64,000 nucleotides of DNA. It comes from Ascarosepion bandense (Eukaryota; Mollusca; Cephalopoda; Sepiida; Sepiidae). The DNA lies in NCBI GenBank assembly GCA_037127315.1, contig JBBBDQ010001918.1, positions 5,546,501 to 5,610,500 of the forward strand, read 5' to 3'. Within the stretch, counting starts at the first letter, position 1; each line of letters starts with the position of its first letter. Below the pieces are notes generated by a model. It was not told the origin of the DNA, made no database searches, and worked only from the letters and a program-made list of their open reading frames with translations. The position numbers were made by a program, and so were the translations under genes. Shown here one piece after another: positions 10,673 to 20,769 of this stretch.

Positions 10673-11154
10673 TGAATCGGCGTGTCTAATGTAAATTCCG
10701 AATATGTCTCTCGTGCAACTTAGAAAAAGGCAGGGATCAATCTTTTATTTCTCCAGCTATGACTTAAATACTAAGGGAGACTGGACTGTCTAGCTTCAAA
10801 TGGTAACCAAACAAAAAGATCGGAATTCAAAACCATAGCAAAAACGGTAAATGTTTTCACTATACTCTCCCGAAGGTATGGTAATTCACAAATAATAAAC
10901 AAAAGAACACAGTAAAGTGACATAATCGTCTGCGTCCCTATAGGACATGGACTTCAAAATAGTTTATTACATAAACGCACACATTAATATGTTTTCCTTC
11001 AGATGCGTTCTGTCTTCTTTTATGTCTGGTTAAAAAGACTACATTACTCACCTCCTTGATTATTAGGACACTTTGGGACAAGATAATTGCTGATTCCGAA
11101 TAGATGAACATTAAAAATTTTAAAATTATTTTTTTACAACAAAATGACAATGCA

Positions 11155-11790
11155 ACACTAAAAATATAAAAATACTTTTTCTACAACAAAATGACATTAA
11201 ATGATTTACTAAAAATATTTAAAAAATACTCTTCTACAGCAAATTGAAAATGCAACACCAAAAAATATAAAAAAATACAGCAAAATAATAATCAATGCTA
11301 TACTAAAAAATATTTTAAAATTTTACTGCAAAGTGACATTAAATTAAACACTAAAAAATATAAAAAAAATACTTTTCTACAGCAAAATGACAATACAACA
11401 CTAAAAAATATTTAAAAGATTACAGCAAAAGAATAATTAATGTTACACTAAAAAATATATTAAAAATTTACAGCAAAGTGACATTAAATGAAACACAAAA
11501 AACATTTAAAAAATACTCTACAGCAAAATGACAATGAAACACTAAAAATATAAAACAATTTACAGCAAAATAATAATCAATGCAACACTAAAAAGTATAA
11601 AAAATTTACAGCAAAGAGACATTAAATGAAACACTAAAAATATTTTAAAAATATTCTTCTACAGCAAAATGACAATGCAATACTAAAAATATGAAAACAT
11701 TTATAGCAAAATAATAATCAATGCAACGCTAAAAAATATAAAAGATATACAGCAAAGTGACATTAAATGAAACACTAAAAATATAAAAAA
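11155..11790. repeat. Tandem repeat, ~140-bp unit of three sub-units
   Basis: The landmark CAGCAAAATAATAATCAATG recurs near 11281, 11426, 11566 and 11707. Each unit has three related sub-units: one with ACAGCAAAATGACAATG, one with AATAATAATCAATG and one with ACAGCAAAGTGACATTAAAT, each followed by CACTAAAAATAT. Strongly A-rich on the plus strand and non-coding. Confidence 0.85.
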
Positions 11791-11879
11791 GTTGTTTTCT
11801 TATCGTAGAAATAGCAACAATTCAGTTAATCATCTACAAGCTATATATCCCAAAAAAGCATATCATTCCTGGACAAGCA

Positions 11880-12130
11880 ATAAAAAAAAATCGGTAAGAA
11901 TTCAACACTCACTGGAGATATGGGAGGTAAGCCGACAGCGGGAGGCAGAATGCCACTTAACTGAGTCATAGATCTTGTGTGAATAGATGGAGAAACGTGG
12001 ATTGAGTTGATGGTAAAAGATTACTAGGAAGTTGTGGAGAGTCATTATCACTCATGCGCTTGGGATAATGATCACTACTGACGATTTCTACACTCGCTTC
12101 GTTCTCATAAAATGAAAAAGTGTAATGGCA
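11880..12130 (+). repeat. Unclassified repeat shared with 63.5 kb
   Basis: Segments such as ATTCAACACTCACTGGAGAT, TTGTGTGAATAGATG and a GATTGAGTTGATGG-like piece occur in the same order at about 63560-63740. Family unknown. Confidence 0.45.
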
Positions 12131-12187
12131 AAATAAAACTTACTAGAATTTTCTTTGTATAATACACATTTATATATCTTCACAAAC

Positions 12188-12191
<4 letters not shown>

Positions 12192-12224
<33 letters not shown>

Positions 12225-12262
12225 AATATATATATATTTATATATATATATATATATATTTT
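12192..12262 (+). repeat. (CT)n and (AT)n microsatellites
   Basis: A CT run of about 31 bp followed by (AT)n and a T-run leading into a LINE-A tail. Confidence 0.9.
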
Positions 12263-12278
12263 TTTTTTAATTTTTTTG

Positions 12279-12600
12279 TAATCATTTCACCCCGAACAAG
12301 GCAGAAACGCCACTGATGTGCAGGGGGTTACATAAATGTAAAAAGATTAATTAGAAAAGAGAGAGGAGTACAAGCTAGTTAGAAAGGAACAATAGAAAGC
12401 TGAGAAAGCAGGTGCAATGACAGGTACATGGGCGGAGAGAAAGGGAAGGTTATACAGGGGAGGGGAGAGAGCTAGAGTCCACTGGTTAGTAGATGAGTAT
12501 TAACTTTGCATTAAAATTTCTGGAGGTTGTAGCCGTCAGGAAAGCAAGAATACGGGAGTGAGTTCCACAGGCGGGAAGTGCGAGAGAGGAAGCTGCAGGA

Positions 12601-12601
<1 letters not shown>
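12279..12601 (-). pseudogene. LINE-A 3' end fragment
   Basis: Minus strand: tail (CCCCTGCACATCAGTGGCGT reversed at about 12290-12330), 3' UTR, then the segment encoding the SRTSRLWNSL-like C-terminus. The left boundary of homology is an abrupt (AT)n at 12602. It is close in sequence to the copies at 2.0 and 41.7 kb. Confidence 0.75.

Positions 12602-12652
<51 letters not shown>
12602..12652. repeat. (AT)n microsatellite
   Basis: Uninterrupted AT run separating a LINE-A fragment from an element P copy. Confidence 0.95.
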
Positions 12653-12655
<3 letters not shown>

Positions 12656-12845
12656 AAACGTTATTTACCTATTTAAGTATTATGTGGTCCCACTATGTAC
12701 TTTACTCAGACAAAATAATTTTCTTTAAAATTTAATTAATAACAATGTTTCATTTATAACTTATACTCTAACATAAATTAAAACAAAATGAATATTTTTA
12801 ATAAAAGACCCACACAATACTAAATTGTTGTTCTAAATATAACTT

Positions 12846-13400
12846 CTTGACAAAATACAAAGGAGGATCTGTAACGTGGTTGATACTGACTTGGCAGACC
12901 GGCTGCAGCCGCTCTCACACCGGCGTGATGTGGCTTCCCTGTGCCTCTTCTACAAGTACTTTCATGGCTTCTGCTCCGATGAGCTTAGATCACTGGTGCC
13001 GCCTAAGCACGAATTTACACGAGATACTAGATTAGCAACTAGGTCCCACCATTTTACAGTTAAACAAATAAGATGTAACCATAAGTTCTACTCCAACAGC
13101 TTCTTTTCTCGCGCTTCCCGCCTGTGGAACTCCCTTCCACAACTCTGCTTTCCCGACAGTTACAATCTCCAGGTGTTTAAATGTAGAGTCAATAGACACC
13201 TCCTATCACACTAACTCCCAACTATTCTCAGAACACTCTCATCTACCCAACCCTCATTCTCGGTATCCTTACCCGCCTATCACCCACCCTCTGTCATTTC
13301 CTATATTTAATCAGCCTTTCTCCACTCTACGTAGCCCCCTGCACAGTAGTGGCAGTGACATGCCTTGCTCGGGGTGAAACGCTTATAAAAAAAAAATAAT
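12846..13400 (+). pseudogene. LINE-A 3' end inserted in element P
   Basis: Runs from CTTGACAAAATACAAAGGAGG (about 12846) to the tail and A-run near 13400. Frame 12876-13214 reads SHRRDVASLCLFYKYFHGF, RDTRLATRSHHFTV and FFSRASRLWNSLPQL almost without breaks, making this one of the better preserved C-termini. Its edges coincide with a break in element P relative to the 27-kb paralogue, so it inserted after element P. Confidence 0.8.
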
Positions 13401-13734
13401 AATACAATTATTTAATTTTAATTCTGACTTTAACTTTCTATCCCCTTTACTCATAGATAGTAATTAAATCAAATCTATTGTTCAATAATAAAAAAAAACA
13501 TAAAATCCAACCTCCTGATAAAAATTATTGTCTACCCATTTAAAAAGTAACATGTCTAGATCTAAGCCATCCTGCCACCTTTCCTAACCCAAACGTTTAT
13601 CCCCATGTTTACATAATTCGAAATGCTGATTGACTAGTTTTGACACACCTAACCATTACTCCCTAATTTTCTAAATAACCATGAATTAATCTTATATTTT
13701 CAAAAATAAATCATTTTCACCATTTATTTTAACA

Positions 13735-13791
13735 TATCACCTGAAGAGGAACAGTTCTGTTCCGAAACATGAAAATTTTTGTGTAGTGATA
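13735..13791 (+). ncRNA. Hammerhead ribozyme (well-formed, type I-like)
   Basis: Stem I TATCAC (13735-13740) pairs fully with GTGATA (13786-13791). Core CTGAAGA 13741-13747; stem II is the 7-bp hairpin GGAACAGTTCTGTTCC (13748-13763); GAAA 13764-13767. Stem III ACATGAAAA/TTTTTGTGT pairs with two G-U wobbles. The predicted cleavage follows GTA at 13785. Position 7 of the core is A, which the motif tolerates. All invariant core bases are present, so activity is plausible but untested. It sits at the end of element P. Confidence 0.85.
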
Positions 13792-13844
13792 TTATTTTTG
13801 TGTAGTGATTATAAAACATTATAATAACAAAATTAAAATATTAA

Positions 13845-13863
13845 GCTCTACTCTGTATCGAGC
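13845..13863 (+). other. Conserved GCTC...GAGC hairpin
   Basis: GCTCTACTCTGTATCGAGC, 60 nt after the hammerhead cleavage site. It matches the hairpins downstream of the other hammerhead elements. Confidence 0.5.
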
Positions 13864-13998
13864 ACTCTTTATAAAAGTAAATGCTTGAACAATGGGTTTT
13901 AATCTACGTGTTCATCTACTTTCTTGTAATATATATATATATATTGTGACCAATTCGGTCGAGTTTCAATCCTAGGTTAAAAAGCAATCGGAGTCTAA

Positions 13999-14039
13999 CC
14001 GTACTGATGAGTTGTGATGCAGCGAAACAGATCTGTCTG

Positions 14040-14042
<3 letters not shown>
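13999..14042 (+). ncRNA. Hammerhead ribozyme (second, different family)
   Basis: Stem I CCGTA (13999-14003) pairs with TGCGG (14038-14042). CTGATGA 14004-14010; stem II GTTG/CAGC with loop TGATG (14011-14023); GAAA 14024-14027. Stem III is the palindrome ACAGATCTGT, so short that it would favour dimers. The cleavage triplet GTC ends at 14037. An (AT)n follows directly. The same stem I and core occur on the minus strand at 52402-52445. Confidence 0.8.
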
Positions 14043-14070
<28 letters not shown>

Positions 14071-14071
14071 G
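14043..14071. repeat. (AT)n microsatellite
   Basis: AT run starting immediately after stem I of the hammerhead. Confidence 0.95.
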
Positions 14072-14312
14072 GTTGGTATGGATGGAATAAAATTTTGATA
14101 AAAAAAAACAAAAAAACGTTATTTTTGAAAGATTCTCAATACAGAAGAGGAAATATTATTTATTTAAAATTTATAACATAAGTTTGATATAAATACACAG
14201 CAGGGAAAAATTAAAGGGATGGGATTAAAAAGAAAAGCAGACAGAAATCTATGTCTATTTTTATTTTTCGAATTTTGAAAACCCTTACTTTTGAAAGTTG
14301 AAAGTGCAAAAA

Positions 14313-14485
14313 GGATGTGCGTTGTGGTACAGTGGATATCGGCTCGGAACGAGAAGCTGGGGAGCCGAGTTCGAATTCCAGTTGAATCCATTGTATTCAC
14401 TTACGCGCAAATACCCTTGGGAAAGGTATTAATCCGTCTCTTTCTTCCAGTTATGGGTTAAATAGCAGGACAGATTGGGTTCAAA
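14313..14485 (+). mobile_element. SINE-B, 3'-truncated
   Basis: Has the tRNA-like head (GTGGTACAGTGGATATCGG and GAGTTCGAATTCC) and the body up to AGGACAGATTGGGTTC, then stops. A minus-strand ORF over it is a shadow. Confidence 0.85.
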
Positions 14486-14675
14486 CGAAAAAAGTGTTTG
14501 TGACTAATTTAGCTCTACAATTTATATCTACTAGTAATCCCATTCAGAATTTATGAAAATAACATCTGAAGAAAGAAAACGCAAATTTACCTCACCCCAT
14601 TGATAGATATATTGTTACACATTTTAGGCATAATTTACATCCATTTATGGAAAATTAATGTAAAATATGCATAAA

Positions 14676-14952
14676 CGAAATGTGATGCAATGGATATCGA
14701 CTCGGAACGACAAATCGAGGAAGCCGAGTTCGAATTCCAGTTGAATTCTTTGCATTCACTTACGCACAAATACACTTAGGAAAAGTATTAAACATTCTCA
14801 GATTGGTTTCATAGCCTTGACTGGCAACCAGTCTACCGCAGAAAGCAATGTCAACCTACTACCGGATAATCTGCTTCCCAGTCAGTCATGTCTCTTTCGA
14901 GACATGATTGCCCAAAGCGTGTATCACGTATGGCACTTATTTGATTGACTTG
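14676..14952 (+). mobile_element. SINE-B, near full length
   Basis: Head GTGATGCAATGGATATCG and AGTTCGAATTCC, then the body with a deletion near 14795-14805, and 3' end GGCACTTATTTGATTGACT. More diverged than the 21.6-kb copy. Confidence 0.85.
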
Positions 14953-15098
14953 AGGCCATAGTTGAAGCCACTGAATAAATTTACTCTTTAGTATTTCGAG
15001 TTACTTTTGTTTAATTTTGTTAAATATACCTGTTAAAATTAGATGTCAGTGTTATGTTTATTTTTGCCGTAATTTAGACTGCAATTCATCCATCGCAC

Positions 15099-15110
<12 letters not shown>

Positions 15111-15144
<34 letters not shown>
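15111..15144. repeat. (AT)n microsatellite
   Basis: Pure AT run. Confidence 0.95.
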
Positions 15145-15146
<2 letters not shown>

Positions 15147-15289
15147 GTTTGAGATTTAGGATGAACCAATTAACGACAGATATTTCTTATTAAATTATTC
15201 TTCAATTAAAGCATTTTCCCACTGTTCCGCCTGAAGCAAGGATAAATGCGAGACAATTATGTGAATCGCTATTGGGAATTCGTCCAAGT

Positions 15290-15629
15290 GGCGAGAGAGA
15301 GAAAGAGAGAGAGAAAGTGAGTGAGATAATGAGACAGAAAGAGCTAGAAATGAATAGAGAGATGATGGTGACAGAGAGAGAGAGAGTGAGAGAATGAGAC
15401 AGAAAAAGCTAGAAATGAATAGAGAGATGATGGTGACAGAGAGAGAGAGAGTGAGAGAATGAGACAGAAAAAGCTAGAAATGAATAGAGAGATGATGGTG
15501 ACAGAGAGAGAGAGTGAGAGAATGAGACAGAAAGAGCTAGAAATGAATAGAGAGTTGATGGTGACTGAGAGAGAGAGAGAGAGAATGAGACAGAAAGAGC
15601 TAGAAATGAATAGAGAGTTGATGGTGACT

Positions 15630-15660
<31 letters not shown>

Positions 15661-16256
15661 ACAGAAAGAGCTAGAAATGAATAGAGACATGATGGAGACA
15701 GAGAGAGAGAGGATAGAGAAAGTGAAAGAGAGAGAGAATAGAGAAAGTGAAAGAGAGAGAGGATAGAGAAAGTGAAAGAGAGAGAGAATAGAGAAAGTGA
15801 AAGAGAGAGAGAATAGAGAAAGTGAAAGAGAGAGAATAGAGAAAGTGAAAGAAAGAGAGGGAGAGAAATGAAAGAGAGAGAAAGTGAGAAAGAAAGAGAG
15901 AGGGGATAGAGAAAGTGAAAGAGAGAGAGAATAGTCAAAATGAAAGAGAGAGAGAGAGAGGATAGAGAAAGTGAAAGAGAGAGAGAATAGAGAAAGTGAA
16001 AGAGAGAGAGGATAGAGAAAGTGAAAGAGAGAGAGGATAGAGAAAGTGAAAGAGAGAGAGGATAGAGAAAGTGAAAGAGAGAGAGAATAGAGAAAGTGAA
16101 AGAGAGAGAGGATAGAGAAAGTGAAAGAGAGAGAGAATAGAGAAAGTGAAAGAGAGAGAGAATAGAGAAAGTGAAAGAGAGAGAGGATAGAGAAAGTGAA
16201 AGAGAGAGAGAATAGAGAAAGTGAAAGAGAGAGAGGATAGAGAAAGGTAGAAATTG
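15290..16256 (+). repeat. Polypurine block: GA-rich minisatellites
   Basis: About 970 bp almost entirely A/G on the plus strand. 15300-15690 is a ~64-bp minisatellite with core AGCTAGAAATGAATAGAG at about 15342, 15408, 15471, 15535, 15599 and 15669. 15700-16250 is a shorter unit, GATAGAGAAAGTGAAAGAGA. The long minus-strand ORF here (Ser/Leu/Phe only) is a composition artefact. Confidence 0.9.
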
Positions 16257-16379
16257 TTAAGAAGAAAGAAATTATAAATTTAATATTTTTTGGAAATAAA
16301 ACATAAACCAAAAGATAGAATCAAACAGAATCCATGCATAAAGATAAAGAAAGAAAAAAGAATCTCTTTTATTGGCCTT

Positions 16380-17103
16380 GGTTTATACTTCTACCTTTTC
16401 GTTTTTTATTGCCTTTTCTTTGTTTTTATTATTTTCTTTTCCTTGTTTCGTTCCTTTTTCTTATCGCCTATTTTTTTCTGCATTTTATTCTCGTTTTTGT
16501 TTTTTTATTGCATTTCTTCCCTTTTTTCTTTTTATGTTTCATTCATTTGTATCACCAGTGGTTTTTTTCTGTATTACCCTTTCTTCCTCACATCTTTATT
16601 GCCTATTGTTACTTTCTTTCAATTCTTTCTTTCTTTTTGTCGTTCTTTCTTTTTGTCGTTCTTTCTTTTTGTCATTCTTTGTTTTTTGGCTTTCTTTGTT
16701 TTTGTCGTTCTTTGTTTTTGTCTTTGTTTTTGTCTTTCTTATCGGCTGTTTATCAGCATTTTTTTATGCTTCTTTCTTTCCCCTTTTATTGCCCATTCTT
16801 TCTTTCTTATCATTTCTTTTCATCCTTATTTATCTTTTTGTCGTTCTTTCTTTCTTTCATATGTTTTCAGCATTTCTTTTAACGATTCTTTCCTTTTTTA
16901 TTGACCTTTCTTTCTTTCTTTCTTTCTTATCATTTATTTTTCTTTTTCTTTATTTACCCCTTTTCATTAACAATTCTCTCTCTCTTTTTGTTTCTTTGTT
17001 TCTTTGTTATCATTTCTTTTTATCCTTCTTTATTTATCCCTTTTTATTAGTAATTCTGTCTTTCTTTTTTCTTTCTTTTTTCTTTCTTTCTTTCTTTCTT
17101 TTT

Positions 17104-17135
<32 letters not shown>

Positions 17136-17285
17136 ATTAGGCACTTCTTTGCATTTCATTTATTCTTTCTCTTTTTCTCCTTTGAATTAACAATTCTTTC
17201 ATTCTGTCTTTTATTATTTCTATCATATCGGATGTTTTTCAGCATTTCTTTTTTATGATTCTTCCTTTCCCCTTTTATCAACATT

Positions 17286-17317
<32 letters not shown>

Positions 17318-17366
17318 TCATATCCATTCGTTTTATCGTCTTCCTTTTTCGCTTTTTATTGATATT

Positions 17367-17410
<44 letters not shown>

Positions 17411-19110
17411 ATCGACTGATTCTTTGCATTTCTTTTTATCCTTCCTCTTTTTCTCCTTTGTATTAACAATTCTTTCTTTCGTTATTTCTTTATTTCTTGA
17501 CGAATGTTCAGATTCTTTTATTGATATTTCAGTCAATTCTTATACTGAATTTAAAATTTCGTGCAAATACAAAATAAACAAAAAAAGTCTGAAGTTTTAC
17601 AGGATATAAATAAAGAAAGGAAGTAAGCAAGGAAGATTCTGTCTTTCTTTTTATTACATTCCTTTCTTTCTTTCATTCGTTCATTCCTTTTTTATCGTCT
17701 TTTTTTTCTACATTTACTATTATCGGTTTTAGTTTCTTTCTTTTATAACTTTACTTTTTTATTCACATCGTTTGTTAATTTCAGCTTTTTTTTTCCTTTC
17801 TGTGTCTTTCTTTCTTTTTTCTTTCTTTCTTAATGTTCTTTCTTCCGTTTGGTTTCTTTTCTTTCCTTCTTTCTTTTTTGTCGTCTGTTTTTTCAGCATT
17901 TTTTTGTCATTTTACTTTTCTTTCTTTTTTCTTTCGTTCTTTCTTTCTTTCGTTCTTTCTTTCTTTTTGATAATTTGTTTTAATGCATTGCTTATTTTTC
18001 TTAATTTCAGATCTTTGTTGTTTTTTCTTTCTTTCTTTCTTTCTTTCTTTCTTTCCTTCTTTCTTTCTTTCTTTCTTTCCTTCTTTCTTTCTTTCTTTCT
18101 TTCCTTCTTTCTTTATTTCTTTCTTTCCTTCTTTCTTTCTTTCTTTCCTTCTTTCCTTCCTTCTTCCTTTCTTTCTTTCTTTCTTTCTTTCTTCCGTTAT
18201 CATTCTTTTCTGTCCTTTCTTTTTTGGCATCCCTTTTTTTTCAGCATTTTGATTGTCATTTTACTATTCTTTCTTTCTTTTTTCTTTCTTAAAATTTGTT
18301 TTATGCATTATTTTTCTTTTTCTGATTTTTGCTGTTTTTCATTCTTTCTTTCTTTCTTTCCTTCTTTCTTTCTTTCTTTCCTTCTTTCTTTATTTCTTTC
18401 TTTCCTTCTTTCTTTCTTTCCTTCTTTCCTTCTTTCTTTCTTTCTTTCTTTCTTTCCTTCTTTCTTTCTTTCTTTCTTTCTTCCGTTATCATTCTTTTCT
18501 GTCCTTTCTTTTTTGTCATCCCTTTTTTTCAGCATTTTGATTGTCATTTTACTTTTCTTTCTTTCTTTTTTCTTTCTTAAAATTTGTTTTATGCATTATT
18601 TTTCTTTTTCTGATTTTTGCTGTTTTTCATTCTTTCTTTCTTTCTTTCCTTCTTTCTTTCTTTCTTTCTTTCCTTCTTTCTTTATTTCTTTCTTTCTTTC
18701 TTTCTTTCCTTCTTTCCTTCTTTCTTTCTTTCTTTCCTTCTTTCTTTCTTTCTTTCTTTCTTCCGTTATCATTCTTTTTCTGTCCTTTCTTTTTTTGTCA
18801 TCCCTTTTTTTCAGCATTTTGATTGTCATTTTACTTTTCTTTCTTTCTTTTTTCTTTCTTAAAATTTGTTTTATGCATTATTTTTCTTTTTCTGATTTTT
18901 GCTGTTTTTCATTCTTTCTTTCTTATCGTCAGTTTTTTTACTATCCTTTTCTATTTCCATCATTTTATTGACACATTTATTTCTTTCTTCACGCATGTTT
19001 CGTTTCTTTGTGTCTTTTCATGATATTCCAGTTAATTCGCATATTCGTTTTTTCCGTCTTTATTTTTTTGGTAGAGACATTCTTTCTTTCTTATCAGAAA
19101 AATTAAACAA
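16380..19110 (+). repeat. Polypyrimidine block: (CTTT)n and derivatives
   Basis: About 2.7 kb of T/C-rich sequence dominated by CTTT and CCTT units. ORFs of up to 399 aa in either strand are only Phe/Leu/Ser or Lys/Glu/Arg runs and are not genes. A higher-order repeat lies inside at 17894-18920. Confidence 0.9.
17894..18920 (+). repeat. Higher-order ~285-350-bp tandem repeat inside the CTTT block
   Basis: CAGCATTTTGATTGTCATTTT-like landmarks at about 17894 (variant), 18242, 18530 and 18812. They are separated by (CTTT)n and by TTCCGTTATCATTC, TTCTGTCC and TTTGTTTTATGCATTA segments in constant order. Copies 2-4 are nearly identical outside the CTTT stretch, so amplification is recent. Confidence 0.85.
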
Positions 19111-19208
19111 TAAACAAATTGAAATTTCAACAAAATAGTCCACAAAAAAAAAAAAGAAAAGAAAGAAAGAACTAACAGAAGAAAGAAATAGATGATAATG
19201 CCTTGCCT

Positions 19209-19332
19209 CACGTGGACAGGAAGTAGATCTTTATTGAAAGCCGGAAGCAACTCTCGCTGTCCAAATGTTAGCTGTCCGCTGGCGCATGCGCAGTGTCTTA
19301 TTTCATGATGCACACCATAACAGATACTTCCG
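19209..19332. promoter_or_regulatory. Candidate CpG-type promoter motif cluster
   Basis: Within 124 bp: E-box CACGTG (19209-19214), ETS-type CAGGAAGTA (19217-19225) and CCGGAAGC (19241-19248), NRF1-type palindrome GCGCATGCGC (19282-19291) and reverse ETS ACTTCCG (19326-19332). Such groupings are typical of TATA-less housekeeping promoters in animals. No downstream exon is recognised on either strand (the 122-aa minus-strand ORF 19032-19400 has no known motif), so it could also be chance or a transposon promoter. Confidence 0.35.
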
Positions 19333-19339
19333 TTAACTT

Positions 19340-20017
19340 TCATTAAATTATCGGATGAATCTCTGATTTTATTTAAACATACCGCGTACACTAACGACAT
19401 CTGGCAACACTCTTGACTCTTGACTCTTTGACACTGAAAATGATAATGAAGTTGTCATTTAAATAATTACACCCCCCCCCCCAATAAATAGCAATAAATA
19501 GAAATTTCTGTTCTGACCAAAAGTGGATTGCTGCTCACTTAGTGGATTATCTGGACTGGCGTTACCCACGCCTCACTTTCCGTTCTTGATAAGAGTTCAA
19601 AATCGTTCACACGGCCTTATGGGTGATGAATCATTTTCGACTCTTTAACATATTTTCCACTGACGAATAATCGCAATATTTTTGCTATTCTTTCATTATT
19701 CCCATGGTAAATGTTCTGACGAGGTACACTCTATAATTTCACCAATGGACAAATAATAAATGAAAATATTCTTTTTTCTCTTCCTTTTTTCGCAGCCGAA
19801 GTAATTTTTTATAAACGAAGTCTTATTATGTGACCAGCGATGAGTTTGTAAAAATAATTTAATTAGTAACAATTAATTATATTAATTATTATTATTTATC
19901 AATCATTAATTAATATTATCAATACAGATTATGTTTTTTTTATTTTGATGATTTGTTATAGTATAATATAACGAATGTACCCCTGCCGTCAAAAATGACG
20001 GCAAAACATTTGAAAGG

Positions 20018-20018
<1 letters not shown>
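19340..20018. other. Unassigned stretch
   Basis: Contains a C10 run at about 19474-19483, short TTGACTC repeats near 19410 and AT-rich sequence. No gene or family recognised. Confidence 0.35.

Positions 20019-20064
<46 letters not shown>
20019..20064. repeat. (AT)n microsatellite
   Basis: AT run abutting the left arm of the foldback. Confidence 0.95.
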
Positions 20065-20065
<1 letters not shown>

Positions 20066-20072
<7 letters not shown>

Positions 20073-20259
20073 CATAAATTATAACATGGATATGTTACAA
20101 CATCACTACAAAAGTAGCCATTTTGTTTCAACACCTTTGTGTCTTTTCAAGTGATGTGATGGTTCTTCACATCACTTGAAAAGACACAAAGGTGTTGAAA
20201 CAAAATGGCTACTTTTGTAGTGATATTGTAACATATCCATGTTATAATTTATGAATAAA
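20066..20259. repeat. Near-perfect foldback, 94-bp arms
   Basis: Arms 20066-20159 and 20166-20259 are reverse complements with a single mismatch, around the 6-nt spacer TGGTTC. Each arm contains a fossil hammerhead. The arms are far more alike than in other foldbacks here, implying recent formation or ongoing conversion. Confidence 0.95.
20171..20224 (+). ncRNA. Fossil hammerhead motif (core mutated, stems intact)
   Basis: Stem I ATCAC/GTGAT (20171-20175 with 20220-20224), the same pairing as the 13.7-kb ribozyme. Core TTGAAAA 20176-20182 in place of CTGAAGA; stem II GACAC/GTGTT; GAAA 20197-20200; stem III ACAAAA/TTTTGT; GTA ends at 20219. The C-to-T and G-to-A core changes should abolish cleavage. 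The left arm (20101-20154, minus strand) holds the same motif. Confidence 0.7.
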
Positions 20260-20270
20260 TAATATTATTA

Positions 20271-20290
20271 GCTCTACTTTTGTATTGAGC
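20271..20290 (+). other. Conserved GCTC...GAGC hairpin
   Basis: GCTCTACTTTTGTATTGAGC, 11 bp after the foldback. Confidence 0.5.
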
Positions 20291-20585
20291 ACTTTCTTAA
20301 AAATAGTGTTTCTTTTGACAAGGAATATTATTCCAACAATACTTGTATATATATATATAGATATATAAACAAAGGTCTTTATAATAAGAGGGAGGATATA
20401 TATATGTTCTTTACTATTCAACGACAATTATTGCAAAAATTAAAATAATAAGTCACTTTTAAATATCAAACAAGCGGCAAGCATTTTATAATTGGTAGTG
20501 AAGTATAATAAGTGGTAGTAAAGATCAAGAACTAAACTGACACTGCCTTGCTATTGTTTTTGTTTCCATGAGCTTGACAGGATGA

Positions 20586-20589
<4 letters not shown>

Positions 20590-20634
<45 letters not shown>
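20590..20634. repeat. (AT)n microsatellite
   Basis: Pure AT run upstream of the REL-LINE fragment. Confidence 0.95.
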
Positions 20635-20639
<5 letters not shown>

Positions 20640-20769
20640 AATAAATGCTGCACAATGGTCTTTAATATGGAGAGGATGACAAAGCCAATTCTGTGAAAGT
20701 TTTTTTTTAAATATGTGACTATATGTGAAGACCCATAATCATATGTTATGACCAGATATGGTTTTTTAA

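Larger units (their letters stand above)
12655..13930 (+). mobile_element. Element P copy, interrupted by LINE-A
   Basis: 12655-12845 matches 27282-27480, with shared ATTTACCTATTTAAGTATTA and TACTAAATTGTTGTTCT. Homology resumes after the LINE-A at about 13400, through CCAACCTCCTGAT (13508) and ACATGTCTAGATCTAA, to the hammerhead at 13735. It continues past it to the GCTC...GAGC hairpin (13845-13863) and a second AT tract. No ORF. Hammerhead plus lack of coding suggests a PLE-derived or retrozyme-like non-autonomous retroelement; that is inference. Confidence 0.65.

Noticed and set aside
15409..16311. 300-aa minus-strand ORF of Ser/Leu/Phe runs
   Set aside because: Pure translation of a GA/CT repeat; every frame stays open because of composition. 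No domain or gene structure.
17772..18971. 399-aa plus-strand ORF and Lys/Glu-rich minus-strand ORFs
   Set aside because: Translations of (CTTT)n; repeated FLKICFMHYF segments only reflect the higher-order tandem repeat.
19032..19400. 122-aa minus-strand ORF under the promoter-like cluster
   Set aside because: Half of it is low-complexity Phe/Leu from the CTTT block; the remainder has no recognisable domain. Kept only as context for the motif cluster.
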